Shown here: one piece after another, positions 23,201 to 34,692 of the stretch
Layout of the letters: every line of letters starts with the position of its first letter
How positions within the stretch are numbered: the stretch's first letter is position 1
Source of the DNA: Anthopleura xanthogrammica
Lineage: Eukaryota > Cnidaria > Anthozoa > Actiniaria > Actiniidae
Length of the DNA stretch: 64,000 nt
NCBI GenBank assembly: GCA_964019055.1
Contig: OZ025219.1
Coordinates: forward strand, 2,975,166 to 3,039,165
Direction of reading: 5' to 3'
Position numbers and translations under genes: made by a program
Notes under the pieces: model-generated
Seen by the model: only the letters and a program-made list of their open reading frames with translations
Told to the model about the DNA's origin: nothing
Database searches by the model: none

Positions 23201-24072
23201 TGCAAAAGCTTACTAAAATAACATTTTTTGTTGATGAAATTGTAATTTGTTTCCCCATAAAACAGTTTTTTTTTCATTTACAAGGTATTGAAACCGCTCT
23301 TCAGTTCCGTAGTTTGATCTGAATCTTGGCCTTAAGTCGTACAAAATCACAATTTCTCAAGAAATAAAACAAAATAAAATGAAATGATATAAAATGCTAT
23401 TAACAGTGGTTCCACAGTGGGATTCTTCTTCCACTGGATTTAAATTGGAATTCAAAAGTTGATTTTTGCGGATGGAGGAAAACAAAAACAAAACAAAAAA
23501 CAGAAAACCCGGCCGGAGAAAACCCCTTGAAGCACAGGAAAGAATCAACAAGCAACTCTCCTCAAATATGACAAACCGTCCGGATAGCCAACACGGGTCG
23601 CTTTGTTGAGAGGCGAGCGCTCTCACCACTGCGCGCCACCCGCGTTTTATAACTTATGTCGAATTGCAAAATAAAAAACCCGCGTATCTATCGTAAGTTA
23701 GGCATATTTTTGCAAACTCATTAAAAAAGGAGTTTGTGGTAGTAGCATTAAAAGTTGTTAGAAGAAAAGTATCTTACTCCAACTCCTAGTTAAACCTACC
23801 TCTGATACAGTACTAGTAAAAGGACCATCAAACACATAGGACGTACAGTTGTGGCAGCATTTGTTTGGTTCACATGAAGAATTAACATCAGAACAATGAA
23901 ACTGCGGCGTCCCCATTGCAAAGATAGACTGACCAAACTGGAGGATGAGCGGAATCTGAATCATACTGCAAACACCAACGTACAGGATCTTCTGGTAGGG
24001 GCCCATCGTACACACTAAATTGAATACTTCGTCAAATTCATGCCGTGTCCTCTTGTCAATGGAGTTGTCCAT
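20240..24072 (-). pseudogene. SLC22 (organic cation/anion transporter) gene, stop-containing and 3'-incomplete
   Basis: Six exons of an MFS organic ion transporter: 23800-24072, 22806-22952, 22382-22662, 21421-21669, 20864-20998 and 20240-20428. Exon 1 starts MDNSIDKRTRHEFDEVF and encodes TM1 plus the Cys-rich extracellular loop ending STVSE. Exon 2 gives WNLLCDRAYLG and the MFS loop motif GWIADTFGRRK. Exon 4 has VFPESARWYLAHGQ, and exon 6 YGRRIPYCV through TTELYPTVVR. GT-AG borders and phases (0, 0, 2, 2, 2, 2) join perfectly. Exon 5, however, contains an in-frame TAG (minus strand, 20950-20952) between DLYTT and LPGSIYLNYF, where relatives read through. The last transmembrane helices are not found before GPCR copy 3. 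I therefore infer a pseudogene; a sequence error at the TAG plus very distant 3' exons is the alternative. Confidence 0.8.
23415..23644 (-). mobile_element. tRNA-derived SINE copy 3, in SLC22 intron 1
   Basis: On the minus strand: GGGTGGCGCGCAGTGGTGAG head, AGAGTTGCTTGTTGATTC, CTTTCCTGTGCTTCAAGG, then AAAAATCAACTTTTGAATTC. An AAAAC-rich expansion sits inside (plus strand 23480-23504). Confidence 0.7.
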
Positions 24073-24399
24073 GTTTGATCAAAAACCTTTTAGCATAATA
24101 AAACGATTCAACATTTGCCATGAAGTATGACTAAAAGTTGTGATGCTCAGCACTGGTTATTGCAAGAGGAGCAGTTGAGTCAACTAGTCTCTTTATATAA
24201 AAAAAATATGAAATATGGTAAATATGATGGAAATGATGATAACCTTATTCCGCCTGAAAGGGGGGAGGTAGCGATTGTGCCCGCGTCGACTTTGATGCTG
24301 AATAACTTTTTTAAATCTCCTTTCATCAAGTGCACTACTGAAATATGGGGTTCTCATGAATTTTTGATATATATATAAATATATACTATTCATATATAC

Positions 24400-24455
24400 A
24401 ATGGTTTCGAGTTGCATACCGTGGAATATCCCACGAGTCACTTGTAGTTTCTACT

Positions 24456-24505
<50 letters not shown>

Positions 24506-24774
24506 TGATGATGATGATAATAATAATGGGAAGTTCTTATATAGCGCAATTCACATAGTATCAATGCGCTTTACAATTTTGACCAGTGGAGGACTTTACG
24601 GGCTGCATATTAAGGCGCTATTAGCAGCCGTGCAGCTTACAATCATGAGTGAAATTGTTAGTAATTAGTGTTATGCCTCCAAATAGTATACACACAAGCC
24701 TTTAGGCGAGTGTGTATACAAAGAGAATACAAGTGACGAGTGGGATATCCACGGTATGCCACGAGAAACCATTG
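24400..24774. repeat. Inverted-repeat element containing an AAT microsatellite
   Basis: The left arm CAATGGTTTCGAGTTGCATA matches the reverse complement of the right arm (CAATGGTTTCTCGTGGCATA), and both continue with CCGTGG, ATATCCCAC and GTCACTTGTA. Between the arms lie an (AAT)n/(GAT)n tract at about 24456-24527 and TTCTTATATAGCGCAATTCA with ATGCGCTTTACA, which looks like the conserved tail seen on some invertebrate SINEs (low certainty). Confidence 0.65.
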
Positions 24775-24783
24775 GATAATCAT

Positions 24784-24921
24784 TTTATCCCACACCATAG
24801 AAAATACAAATGCGTAGATTCAACACGCAGGGCATGATGGGAAGGAAGAGTGAAATAACGACGAATATACAACGGCTTTCCGGCTTTCTGATTGGCTGTA
24901 TTTTCTATAGCGTGGGATAAA
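24784..24921. mobile_element. Palindromic MITE with TTTATCCCACACC ends
   Basis: Left TTTATCCCACACCATAGAAA and right TTTCTATAGCGTGGGATAAA are near-perfect reverse complements, followed inwards by ATACA/TGTAT. It directly abuts the larger inverted-repeat element at 24400-24774. Confidence 0.7.
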
Positions 24922-26457
24922 TATACATATATACTTCTTTTGATAAAGTTAGTTACCTAAAAAACTACTACAGTTTCACCTCCCGTGAGCATCCTCAAGC
25001 TGCAAATTTGCATCAAAAAGTCTTACTTTTTGAATAAGAAATGCTTCCAATACTGATCTTCAACGGCGATCTCACAGCTTACAAGACTAGTAATTTTTTG
25101 GTGATTATAACTTTACTGAAATTAGTATATATCGAAATGATGATAATGATGACAGTGGTGGTGGTGGTGGTTGTGGTGGACTTATTATGTTGAAAACTGA
25201 TCATTCGATGTTTGAAATCCCTTTTTTGATTTTTAAATATAAAATGAAACAATTGGAAACAAACAGAGATACAAATTTAGGACACATAGACTTCCAAGTT
25301 GTACAAGTTTCAGGACAAAAAGTGTTTTTTAGAAAAGTTATTAAGTATAAGCTAAAACGATATGAATTCTGGTTTCAAATTCTATAATGAATAGCAATAA
25401 ACAGAGAATGATAATCATGAACTGTACTTTATGACTGCTGGTTTCGAGCAAATGTCTAAATGTCTTTTTTGGTAGAAAACATTAATGAAATTGACTGTAT
25501 TTATTAAAATCAATGACATAATATGTTCCATCAGTTTGAGTCTATCATGTGCGACTAAAGTAGGAGGCTCGAAACGGTTTAGTCCTAGTGAAAGGTGTGG
25601 AGATGTCCATGATACAGCTGTGACGTGCAGATCGAGAAATTGATTTTGGCCTTAAATACTTATGAAGGCCTACCAATCTCTCTCCGTTGCAGTGTTTAAT
25701 AACTTACATATTAAGTTTCCGTACTGTATAGGTACTTTTCCATTAGGAAAGTATTTTGAAGTTATTAGATATCAATGAAATTAGATGAGACATCGGATTA
25801 TCTATCTAATCTTATTTTCTGAGTGTTTGATGAGGGGTATATGCTATACTACTGACTTACCGTTTCAAACTCAAGCAGTGTTTCTAAATCTTCTTATTTC
25901 TTAATCCAAAGCTGTTCAGTAAACAGCCTTCTGCTACTAATAAAACCCTAAAAGACTAAGGCTTAAAATATTTTTTTAAAGTCTTTTAAAAACCGTTGTC
26001 ATGGAGAGACTTTGAAGAGCCGCATATCAAGCATTAAAAATCAAGAAACGGCACAATAGAATGAAAGGGGCATTTCCACGACACACGCATGTGCAATTTT
26101 TATCATTTTTTATTTTAAAAAAATGATAAAATATAAAAAATGATTTTGTGAAACCTATTAATATTATTCATGATATTATTCTTATTGTTATTTCTATTAC
26201 TTTTGTTGTTTTTCCTCTTTCTCTGTTCTTTTTCCTATTCCAATTCGAATGCCTATTCCTATTACTATTCCCAAATTCATAAAATACCTAGTTTGTGGTT
26301 TCATGATATTTCCCTCATAGTAAAGTTGCTTTATACCTTCTTTTTGATCAAGAGTTTTTGTTGCGCTTGTGTACGTTTTATCGTGAATATCGTGAAACCA
26401 CCTCGGGATTGGGCTATTTTTTTAACAAAAAAAAAACACAACACTTTCATGGAACTT

Positions 26458-26583
26458 ACACGCGACGTCAAAGCAACTCAATTTGGAGGACAGAACATAA
26501 GAATTTCAATCTCCTGAGAAGTGGAAATCTAATGTTTTGTCCTCCAAATTGAGCTGCATTCTGAAGTGCTGCAAGGAGTCTGT
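26458..26583. mobile_element. Palindromic MITE family A, diverged copy
   Basis: Keeps the interior pair CAACTCAATTTGGAGGAC and GTCCTCCAAATTGAGCTGC and a right end GCAAGGAGTCTGTG, but its left TAGACCCC end has decayed. Confidence 0.7.
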
Positions 26584-27580
26584 GCTACAACCCTCTAAGT
26601 CATGACTGACAAAGGTCTCATTCTTTCATTCATTCCTACCCTTCGCACAGCGCAAAGCGCATTTATCAATACTACAATGTGGAGTGTGACTGTGCTTGTT
26701 GCCTGTGTGGACAGCAAGACCATATTTTATTACAAGTATATTTTATATTATTACATGAAATTTGAGGATATTATACTCACTATATTTATACAATGTGAAG
26801 AAATAGCTTAGACGAATCTTAGTCTATATTAACTTTGTATTGTATAAGGATTTAAAAAACTCATTAATATTCAATAGCCATTTTGTCCAATCCGATACTC
26901 ATCAGTAGTCACGTGGAGAGCACTTTATACTCTATAAAGTACTATACAAATTTAAAGCGCGGGGAGGGATTTGAATTCAGCCCAGGGGAATAACGGGGTA
27001 TAATACACAGACAATGGTTTTTAATGAGCTTTAATCTATATCTAAAGTTACATGTGTCTTTATATAAAGGTACGTGTGGAGATAGATAAAGAAATACAAC
27101 GTTCTTATATTATAGTTCCACAGTATTTATATCATACGAATTGCAAATCATGCTATTTATCTTTGAACATAACTGTATTTGTTGGTAACCTAATTTCTTA
27201 TCTTATTTATGACTATGCTTGACTATGTCAGTTCAAGTTCTATTAGCGAGTGAAATGAAATACGCAATTATTAAATATTCCACCGGGTGCTGACAATGTG
27301 CTTTCAGGATTAGCAGAGCTAGACGGTTCTGATATATTTGCAAGTATATCATCGGGAATATCTAAATCTAAATCAAATAAGGACTGAAAATCACTAGCAT
27401 TATGGCTATTGAACATTAATGAGATTTTTTAAGGCATTGCCATTTCATTGTTATTGCTCAATAAAGCAAATTCCCAAGTGAAAACGACGCATCTCTTTTT
27501 ATTTCAAAAGCATTTTTTAATCATTGTTTTCTATCGATATTGAACAAAATGGCTATTGAACATTAATGAGCTTTTTTAAG

Positions 27581-27681
27581 CCATATAAAAAACTCGTAGC
27601 ACGTGTTTTATCAAGGATCAAAAACCCTCGCTGCGCCCGGGTTTTTATCCTTGATAAAACACTGCTACTCGTTTTTCATAT
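27581..27681. repeat. Long hairpin around TCGCTGCGCCC
   Basis: TATAAAAAACTCGTAGCA and GTGTTTTATCAAGGATCAAA face TTTTTATCCTTGATAAAACA and GCTACTCGTTTTTCATA, leaving a GC-rich loop of about a dozen bases. It could be a short palindromic transposon; no target duplication is clear. Confidence 0.65.
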
Positions 27682-28233
27682 ACTACATAATTGTTTTCAA
27701 GATGACGTAAATACATTATCGAATAGTTGAATTCGTACAAATTATATCAAGAATTTAAGTAAAACATAAATAATTACAATTCAATAATACGCTGCCCGCT
27801 ACGAAAAAACCAGAAGGAAAAACCTCTCAGGACAAAAAACCTACTGGAAAACGTAGTCCTCGACCGATGCAACTTATAAGCTCCGAGGGCTAGAGCTAGA
27901 ACAAATTAATCATGTCAAGTTGGATTACAAACTCGAAGCTGTCCAACAAGCGAGGTAAAGACCTCAACTTCTTTAATGCTTAAATAGTAACAGCAATTCA
28001 TTAGCAATTCAATTCATTTATACTATACACAATAAACTATTAAATAGACTCATTACAAACAATAGAATGTTACATAATAGTAGTACATAGCTACGAACCG
28101 TAATGAAAACGCTTTCCAACTACACGTTGTTACGTTGGAAAGCATTCAATCTCTAGACTAATTAAGAATGTGAGAAAATTTAATAGAAAGAGAGAGGGAG
28201 ATAATGAATGAACGAACAAACAAACAAACAAAC

Positions 28234-28507
28234 GAATGAATGAATGAATAAATGAATGAATGAATGAATGAATGAATGAATGAATGAATGAATGAATGAA
28301 TGAATGAATGAATGAATGAATGAATGAATGAATGAATGAATGAATGAATGAATGAATGAATGAATGAATGAATGAATGAATGAATGAATGAATGAATGAA
28401 TGAATGAATGAATGAATGAATGAATGAATGAATGAATGAATGAATGAATGAATGAATGAATGAATGAATGAATGAATGAATGAATGAATGAATAAATGAA
28501 TGAATGA
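28234..28507. repeat. (GAAT)n microsatellite, about 68 units
   Basis: Nearly perfect tetranucleotide array with GAATAAAT interruptions near both ends. Because 4 and 3 share no factor, it is open in several frames and produces a spurious 111-codon ORF on the minus strand. Confidence 0.97.
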
Positions 28508-29629
28508 TATATCATTTAAATAGTTTTGTTTAAAATATATTCATCAATAACATGATCATTTTTTTTCATGGTTTTTTATTCTTTATCGTTGTGCATGTAA
28601 ACAACCCGTGACGTCATAGTGAAATAAGACATTTAAAAGATCAGGATATCCATATCGTTTGTTTGCCAATTGGTTATCTTTACTGGACTGGCACGGGGTA
28701 TAGAATAAGCGAGAGAAAACATCCCCAGAATTGTTTATCATGACACAATGCGCCTTACAGCATTTCTCAAAAGCTCAAGTAAAATTTTACAATTTGCAAC
28801 CGCGATATAAAAGGCTAGGATTTTGGTGGACGCCAACCAAATAATTTCAATGACCATTCTCAGACGTTTTCAAGGTCACGTGCTTATACAAATGTCATGG
28901 AAACGCCTTAATTGACGTCCACCAAAACCGAAATTAGCGTGTCGGTAACGACTGCGCATGCGTGCTATTAAAAAGCACTGTTAAGCAACCCAGATTTTTT
29001 TTTTTTTTTCGTAAAAACATAAAACTTCTTAAATCAAGATCCAGCAAGAGTGAAACGCGTGTTTACATGCGGTTTAGCAGGGGGAAAAAAGGAAATATCA
29101 AACAAAATACTGTTTTATTTCCGTCTGTTGAAATACATACATTTCCATAGAAAATGCCAAAGGAACAATTGTCAGATGAATTCTTAGGAGGAAGCCGAAA
29201 AAGCGTAAGGACTCAGTTTCCCATCATGCTTTGTGCAAGAAATTCGAGCCCATGCACATTGTCTATTTAGTTAAAGAGCTAATGAATAAAAGATCACTTC
29301 TATTTCACCGTGACGAGTTGTCCTATTTCACTATGAAGTCACATAAAAAAAAAGCAGGTCTCTCACCTGATTCAAGAGCTTTCTCAAGGTTCTCCGATTT
29401 TCCCTCTCTCCAAAAACTAACAAATTAATGAAATGTTTATTTCATATTTCCCTAAAATTATAACAATACTGATTACAAAAGATGAAAAATTACTTCCGTT
29501 TTGCAAAATTTGTAAATATATACATTTTAAATATGTTCCATTATAGAACCGTTGAGATTTAGATAATTAGGAATAATACCGCTTCCATTTTTCCATCTTC
29601 CATGATTTCTCTGACATATAAAAGGTAAA

Positions 29630-29885
29630 TAGTTCACTATGTATATGCCGTCAGATATATACATAAGCCATGAAAGCTCGTGATGTAACGATTGACGGCT
29701 GATTGAGTCATCTTTCTAGTTTCCTGCTAGGAAAAAAAAAAAGAGATTGTGAACAGACCTGAACGCATATTCATATGATATATGCATCAGAAAAACCCAA
29801 GATAGCCCATGATGTAATGATTGACAGTTACGCGAGTCATATTTCTTCATGCTAGAAAATTCAGCCGAGATTGTGAACAAATATT
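29630..29885 (+). repeat. Two-unit tandem duplication
   Basis: Two diverged units of about 125 bases share ATGATGTAAYGATTGAC, GAGTCAT, a TGCTAG segment and GAGATTGTGAACA (ending near 29755 and 29881). It is non-coding. Confidence 0.6.
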
Positions 29886-30931
29886 GATCAAGATGTGGAC
29901 CAAAATGTCAGCCTTTCGTGTCTAAAATTTCATTTTTAATAATATCTTTGAAATGATACCACTTTCTCATTGGTAGACACCAACACAGTTCAAAAACCTG
30001 CCAAATAAACTTGACATTTGATAATAAAGGTCTTCAAGATTCATTGTGCACTGTTGATTTAAATCAGTAACAACAAAGCTTTATTTCTTAAAGAGTTCAC
30101 TTCTTCAGCCTCTCGAATAATCTATACCTTTTTTAAAAATGACGGCTTCCTGACCAAGTTGGTTTCCTCGAATTTAGCTCATTTTCTAGAGAGAGAAAAA
30201 AACCCACGGCTCAAGTCAAAAATCTTCCTGATCTCATTCACTCCTGTAAAAGGTGAGTTTCATAAATAAATACCCATCGGCCTTAAAACTAGAGATATAT
30301 TTTTGCCATCCCTATTGCTTAGTTTTAATGTCTTTTCTACTCTAACTCCCTGATTTTTTCCTTCACTTTTTTAAGGTTTAATCAATTCACATATCCATGC
30401 TTTCTTCTATTCCTTCTTGTTTCATGGCAATATGTAGGGCAGCATGAGTTGGCTTGGCATAAATGCAAAAGTCGGGGGACTGCGTGGGGCTATGAATCAT
30501 AAGACAATTAACCCTATTTCACTTGTCGAATATAGTAAAATATAATTATTTTGGTGAAACAGTTCTGAGTTAAGAAAAAGAAAGGATGAGAGATAGAAAA
30601 CAAACAAAGCAATTTTTTCTAACATGGTTAAAATAAACTACTTAAAGTCTTATCCTTTTTTCGTATTTTTAGAGCATCGAGTTTGGCATATTTTTGAAAG
30701 GGATTTCAAAAATCATAAACACGTTATGTTGCTTGGTATTAAGTTTTATTTTTACTATCGATTTTACTATTAAACTAACTAATGATAGAACATAATCGGG
30801 ATCTAGGATTGAATGAAATGATTTTAAAAATTACGGAGCTGAACATTTAGTTCTACACTCAATAATTTCTCTCTCACTTCCAAAGATGGTGAATGTTATT
30901 ATCCTTTTTTGTTGCAGATTGGACTTAAATT

Positions 30932-30967
30932 ATGTTTGACTGTCTATTTGACACGTCTTTTACATAG
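30932..30967 (+). other. Small upstream ORF in the GPCR 4 leader
   Basis: ATG to TAG, 11 codons, 63 bases before the receptor ATG. If the transcript includes this stretch (a possible splice acceptor ends at 30917), it would act as an upstream ORF and could lower receptor translation. That is inference only. Confidence 0.3.
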
Positions 30968-31030
30968 CAACAGCTGTGCTGACCTATTTTTAAATTCCAC
31001 ATCAAATAAAACCACGTGGTGATTAAAAGA

Positions 31031-32101
31031 ATGCTTGATATCAACCAATCAGACGCGACAATGAACTGCACTTCAAAGAACGTCTGGGAAGCATATCTTC
31101 AAGACACCAGCGCGGGATTCTGGGTATTGAAGATAATCATCGCCATGGCAACTGTCATTGGCAATGGACTTGTAATCTATCTCATTGTAACAAGAAAGAA
31201 GCTCCATACTACAGATAACTGGTTTATCTTGTCTCTAAGCCTGTCAGACTTGTTTATTGGTATCTATATAACACCGTCCGAGCTGATTTGTAAGTTTTTT
31301 TTGGCTTGTATCGACCAGCCTGATATCAGAGCAACGTTGCCTAATTTTTTTATCATTTGCTCGATCTGTAATCTATGTGCTTTAACAGCAGATCGTTACG
31401 TAGCTATTCTACATCCATTGAGGTATGTTGTGCTGATGACATCAAGACGTGTCAAGCTCCTTCTCTTTCTAGCATGGTTCTTGCCTCTACTCATAGCTGG
31501 AATGAGCATTATACTTGAAATGAGTCAGTACAAAAACACCGTGGGCTCATATGTAATCGTATTCAACATTGTCGTAGTTTCATTCATCCCTTCTTTAGCT
31601 CTAACACTTGTTTACTTGCGCATTTATATCGTAGTCCTTAACCAACGGAAAATGACCAAAAGACGATTAACAATAAACATGTCAATTCAGTCAAAGAAAA
31701 ACGAACGAGGATCACGTGACGGGATAGTGAGATCATGTGATCGCTCCTCCATACGCGTGTTGGGCGTTGTCATCACGTTTTTTGTGCTTTGCTGGCAGCC
31801 TTCGACATACAGGGCCATCTGCGATTACTTTAAAGTGTGTCACGTGACACTCGCAGTGGTGCAAACGTCACGCATTCTCATCTTGTTGAATTCGTCTGCC
31901 AATTTTGTCGTTTATGCTTTACTCAAGAGAGATATTCGCAAGGAATTCCTGGCTAAATGGAGAACAATTCGATATAACCGAGAAAGAAATGTTTCGATCA
32001 GTGCTCCGTCTGTATCGAGTAGTTTGAGCACATTTTCCACATCTTTGAGATACTTGGACCAAAAGATAGAACTTACTGCCTTGAATAAAGATGCACAGTG
32101 A
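31031..32101 (+). CDS. Class A (rhodopsin-like) GPCR, single exon
   Basis: A 356-residue seven-transmembrane receptor unrelated in detail to the three receptors on the left. The N-terminus has an NCT glycosylation site (Asn12). TM1 carries GNGLV (43-47), TM2 Asp73 in SLSLSDLF, TM3 ends with a canonical DRY (121-123) in TADRYVAILHPLRY, TM6 has CWQP (254-257), and NFVVY (291-295) takes the place of NPxxY. Third intracellular loop about 40-45 residues, basic. Ser-rich tail of about 50 residues. The CWxP and DRY motifs resemble biogenic-amine and orphan receptors; the ligand is unknown. The frame stays open to 31016, but there it begins with GTG, so the first ATG, 31031, is preferred; ATG 31061 is a further alternative. 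AATAAA occurs at about 32442. Confidence 0.9.
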   Translation: MLDINQSDATMNCTSKNVWEAYLQDTSAGFWVLKIIIAMATVIGNGLVIYLIVTRKKLHTTDNWFILSLSLSDLFIGIYITPSELICKFFLACIDQPDIRATLPNFFIICSICNLCALTADRYVAILHPLRYVVLMTSRRVKLLLFLAWFLPLLIAGMSIILEMSQYKNTVGSYVIVFNIVVVSFIPSLALTLVYLRIYIVVLNQRKMTKRRLTINMSIQSKKNERGSRDGIVRSCDRSSIRVLGVVITFFVLCWQPSTYRAICDYFKVCHVTLAVVQTSRILILLNSSANFVVYALLKRDIRKEFLAKWRTIRYNRERNVSISAPSVSSSLSTFSTSLRYLDQKIELTALNKDAQ

Positions 32102-32301
32102 GACTGCTCAACCTTGTCTTGTAGCAACTGACGGTCAGGTAAAACTTAAACGATTTAAAAATAATACCGTGCATTGTTTTCGGTTTATAATTTAAACTTT
32201 GTTCAATTTGATGAAAGGAAAATGGTATCGGCTGACCAGACGCTGGTATCGGCTCTATTGTACGCAAAGTCTGTACGCATAACAAAAAAGGGCTAGGATA
32301 T

Positions 32302-32356
32302 TAGACCCCTTGCAGGACGTCGGAATGCAGCTCAGTGTGGAGGACAAACAATAGGT
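32302..32356. mobile_element. Palindromic MITE family A, left half only
   Basis: TAGACCCCTTGCAGGACGTC followed by GGAATGCAGCTCAGTGTGGA and ACAATAGGTTT match the left half of the copies at 18650 and 61945; the right half is missing. Confidence 0.65.
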
Positions 32357-32515
32357 TTTCGATCAATCTGAGCAACTTACCCTACATAAATGACAGAACG
32401 ATATGTTTATCTGGATGAAAAAGTAAAAGTTAAATTTTAAAAATAAAACAAGGCCCGGTTTAAGTTTTTAAACAATAGGTTTTGCTCATTTGCATTAGAT
32501 TCGGCACATGTGAAA

Positions 32516-32733
32516 TAAACCATTTCACGGTTGTCGTTAATCAAACTCAGCATCGATTGTATGTTGAAATATATTCTTTAGAATTTGACTACAGCTCACG
32601 GTTATTTAAGGAATGTACACATTATCAAACAATTGCAACAGTTAAAAAATTCCACGGGCTTTAGTCAGTTCTATAGAATAAATTACACGCTATCGAGGAT
32701 GAAGCTGATCCACGACAACCGTGAAATGGTCTA
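32516..32733. mobile_element. Inverted-repeat element with TARACCATTTCACGG ends
   Basis: Left TAAACCATTTCACGGTTGTC pairs with right GACAACCGTGAAATGGTCTA. The right end again reads GGTC-TA, so it fits the TA-GACC terminal motif shared by several families in this window. Confidence 0.75.
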
Positions 32734-33699
32734 TTCGACGTACTGGGCCTAAGAACGAGAAGAATGAGAAACATGGCGTGGAAGATATTGGATATTGGTA
32801 CTTTATCTCCAGGAAATTTGACCAACTCTCTCACTCTTGTTCTACATTAAAAAATGAATAAATAAAACAGCATTTTCCGTGCTACGTTCAACACGCACGA
32901 AGAGAAGCACGAGCATCGCTGAAAGAACTCAAGTAAGGCTGGTCTCACACGGTGCCGAACGAATTTTACCCGTCCAAAAAATGTAGGTTTAGGCGTTCCG
33001 TTTCGCGGAACTGTGCTATCCGGAAACAAATTCAAACGCCTAGCAGTGCAAATTAAAGATAAATTTTCGTGTAAATGCAGTGGTGTAAACTGGTGCTTTT
33101 TCTTTCTCAAGCGACTTCCGTGCGTTACTCACTTATCTGCATGAACGACTACAAAGTACAAAAAAAGTATTTTTAGTCGTTTTATTACAACATAAAAATC
33201 GACGATTTTAATGCTTTTTCTAAATCTTTTTCTTTGCGATGAAGGCTGTGCGCACGATCAACAAGCATGTGCGAAGCAGGGAACAATAACAATACAAGAA
33301 AATGGACGATTTTTTTGATAATTTATTTGTAATCCGATGATCAAATCAGATCTTTCCAATTTCTTTCCAAGGCGTTCTTCCTCTCTTCTCTAAGTTACTT
33401 CTTCAAAGATTTGTTATTTACTTCACCTTTCACCAAATAAACGAAGGATAAATTCTATTTCAGTTCATTTTCGATTTATTAGTGAGTTTAGAATATTTAT
33501 TTAGCTGAGAAGAGGATTTAATTATATAGAAATGAAACGTAAACAAAAAGTCATTATTACTAAATATTATTCTACAAATTTAATAACGTTTATATCTGTG
33601 TTTATATATCAATATTAGCAGTGTTTGCATAAAGGAAGTATTGCTTCAATATTGGATTTAGAAATGGACAATGAACGTATGAAAGTGATGCGGCTTGAA

Positions 33700-33887
33700 T
33701 ACTGCTATTTTCATAAACATGCGAACTCGGTAGCTGCGAGCTGCACGCTGAAATTTGGTTTATCGCTTTCATCGATCAAAAATAATCAGTCGGTACCTTT
33801 TAAATTTATGATTGGCGGCAGCGAAAAACCAAATTCCAGCGAGCAACTCGCAATTACAGAGTCCGCATATTTATGAAAATTGCAGTA
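33700..33887. mobile_element. Palindromic MITE family F, copy 1
   Basis: Ends TACTGCTATTTTCATAAACA and ATTTATGAAAATTGCAGTAA. Inner blocks GCTGCACGCTGAAATTTGG and AATAATCAGTCGGTACCTTT are shared with the copy at 57464-57653. Confidence 0.8.
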
Positions 33888-34692
33888 AGATGCGCGTTTT
33901 TGCTCAAATGTTACGCTTGTCATTTGAATAATTAACATGGAAGTGATATAGGGAAAAGCCGATTCCTTTAAAATTCCTATTTTATTTCTATTTCCACTTT
34001 GTTATTATTATTATTATTGCCTTTACGTACAACATGCAAAAAAAGTGGAAGAACTGGCCCTGTGCGGCTAAATGGGTCTTTAAAATATATCCAAATAAGA
34101 AGACGTATTAATTGTTGTCCTTTTGAAAATGTAAACAAATTTCAAATCTCTTCCCTCATCCGTTCCTTTCATCCCTCAGCTTGGCGACTTTCTTTTCTTC
34201 TCTATTCCAAATCATTGCCACTTAAGCCGTTCAGTTATGAAATAAGTTTTTCAGGCACGTAAAAAAAAAAAAAAACAGTTTTCCCTGAGTGAAAAACTGC
34301 CAAAAACACCTGTTTTCAAGGATTATGAAGGTGAAAAGAAAAACACCACTGAATAGGGAACATGATAACATGTCCTTTTACGGCACTACCAGTTCTAAAC
34401 AACAATATATAAAGTTTTATGACAATTAGATTAGTTCAGATGTTTGACTAACGGGCATAAAGGTAAACCTAAATATATCGTTTTTAATATGTTTTTCATT
34501 AGAACATATTGGTTCAAGATAATTACATCTATCCATACCAATAATCATTGTGTTTAGATGGGTCATTGCAAAATTCTCTATTTATTTAGCTGTCATCTCT
34601 GTTCTACATATTGAATACTGTAGATGAGTGTACTTGCCATAAGACTTAAAGGAAGGTATCAGGATAATTGTAAGAGCACGTATTGGCAATTC

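Larger units (their letters stand above)
24073..31030. other. Long gene-free region between SLC22 and GPCR 4
   Basis: No coding exon supported in about 7 kb. Contents: nested inverted repeats (24400-24921), GTG-rich short tract (25150-25180), MITE A remnant (26458-26583), a hairpin at 27581-27681, two copies of CTATTGAACATTAATGAG (27409 and 27553), a 270-bp GAAT array (28234-28507) and a tandem duplication (29630-29885). ORFs of 65-115 codons here are low-complexity or featureless. ATCCTTTTTTGTTGCAG at 30901-30917 may be the acceptor of the untranslated leader of the GPCR to the right. Confidence 0.55.
32102..34692. other. Intergenic region between GPCR 4 and the Ly6 gene
   Basis: No gene recognised. 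It contains half of a family A MITE (32302-32356), an inverted-repeat element (32516-32733), a family F MITE (33700-33887) and AT-rich sequence. Confidence 0.5.

Noticed and set aside
28180..28515. 111-codon minus-strand ORF rich in FIHS
   Set aside because: Translation of the GAAT microsatellite.
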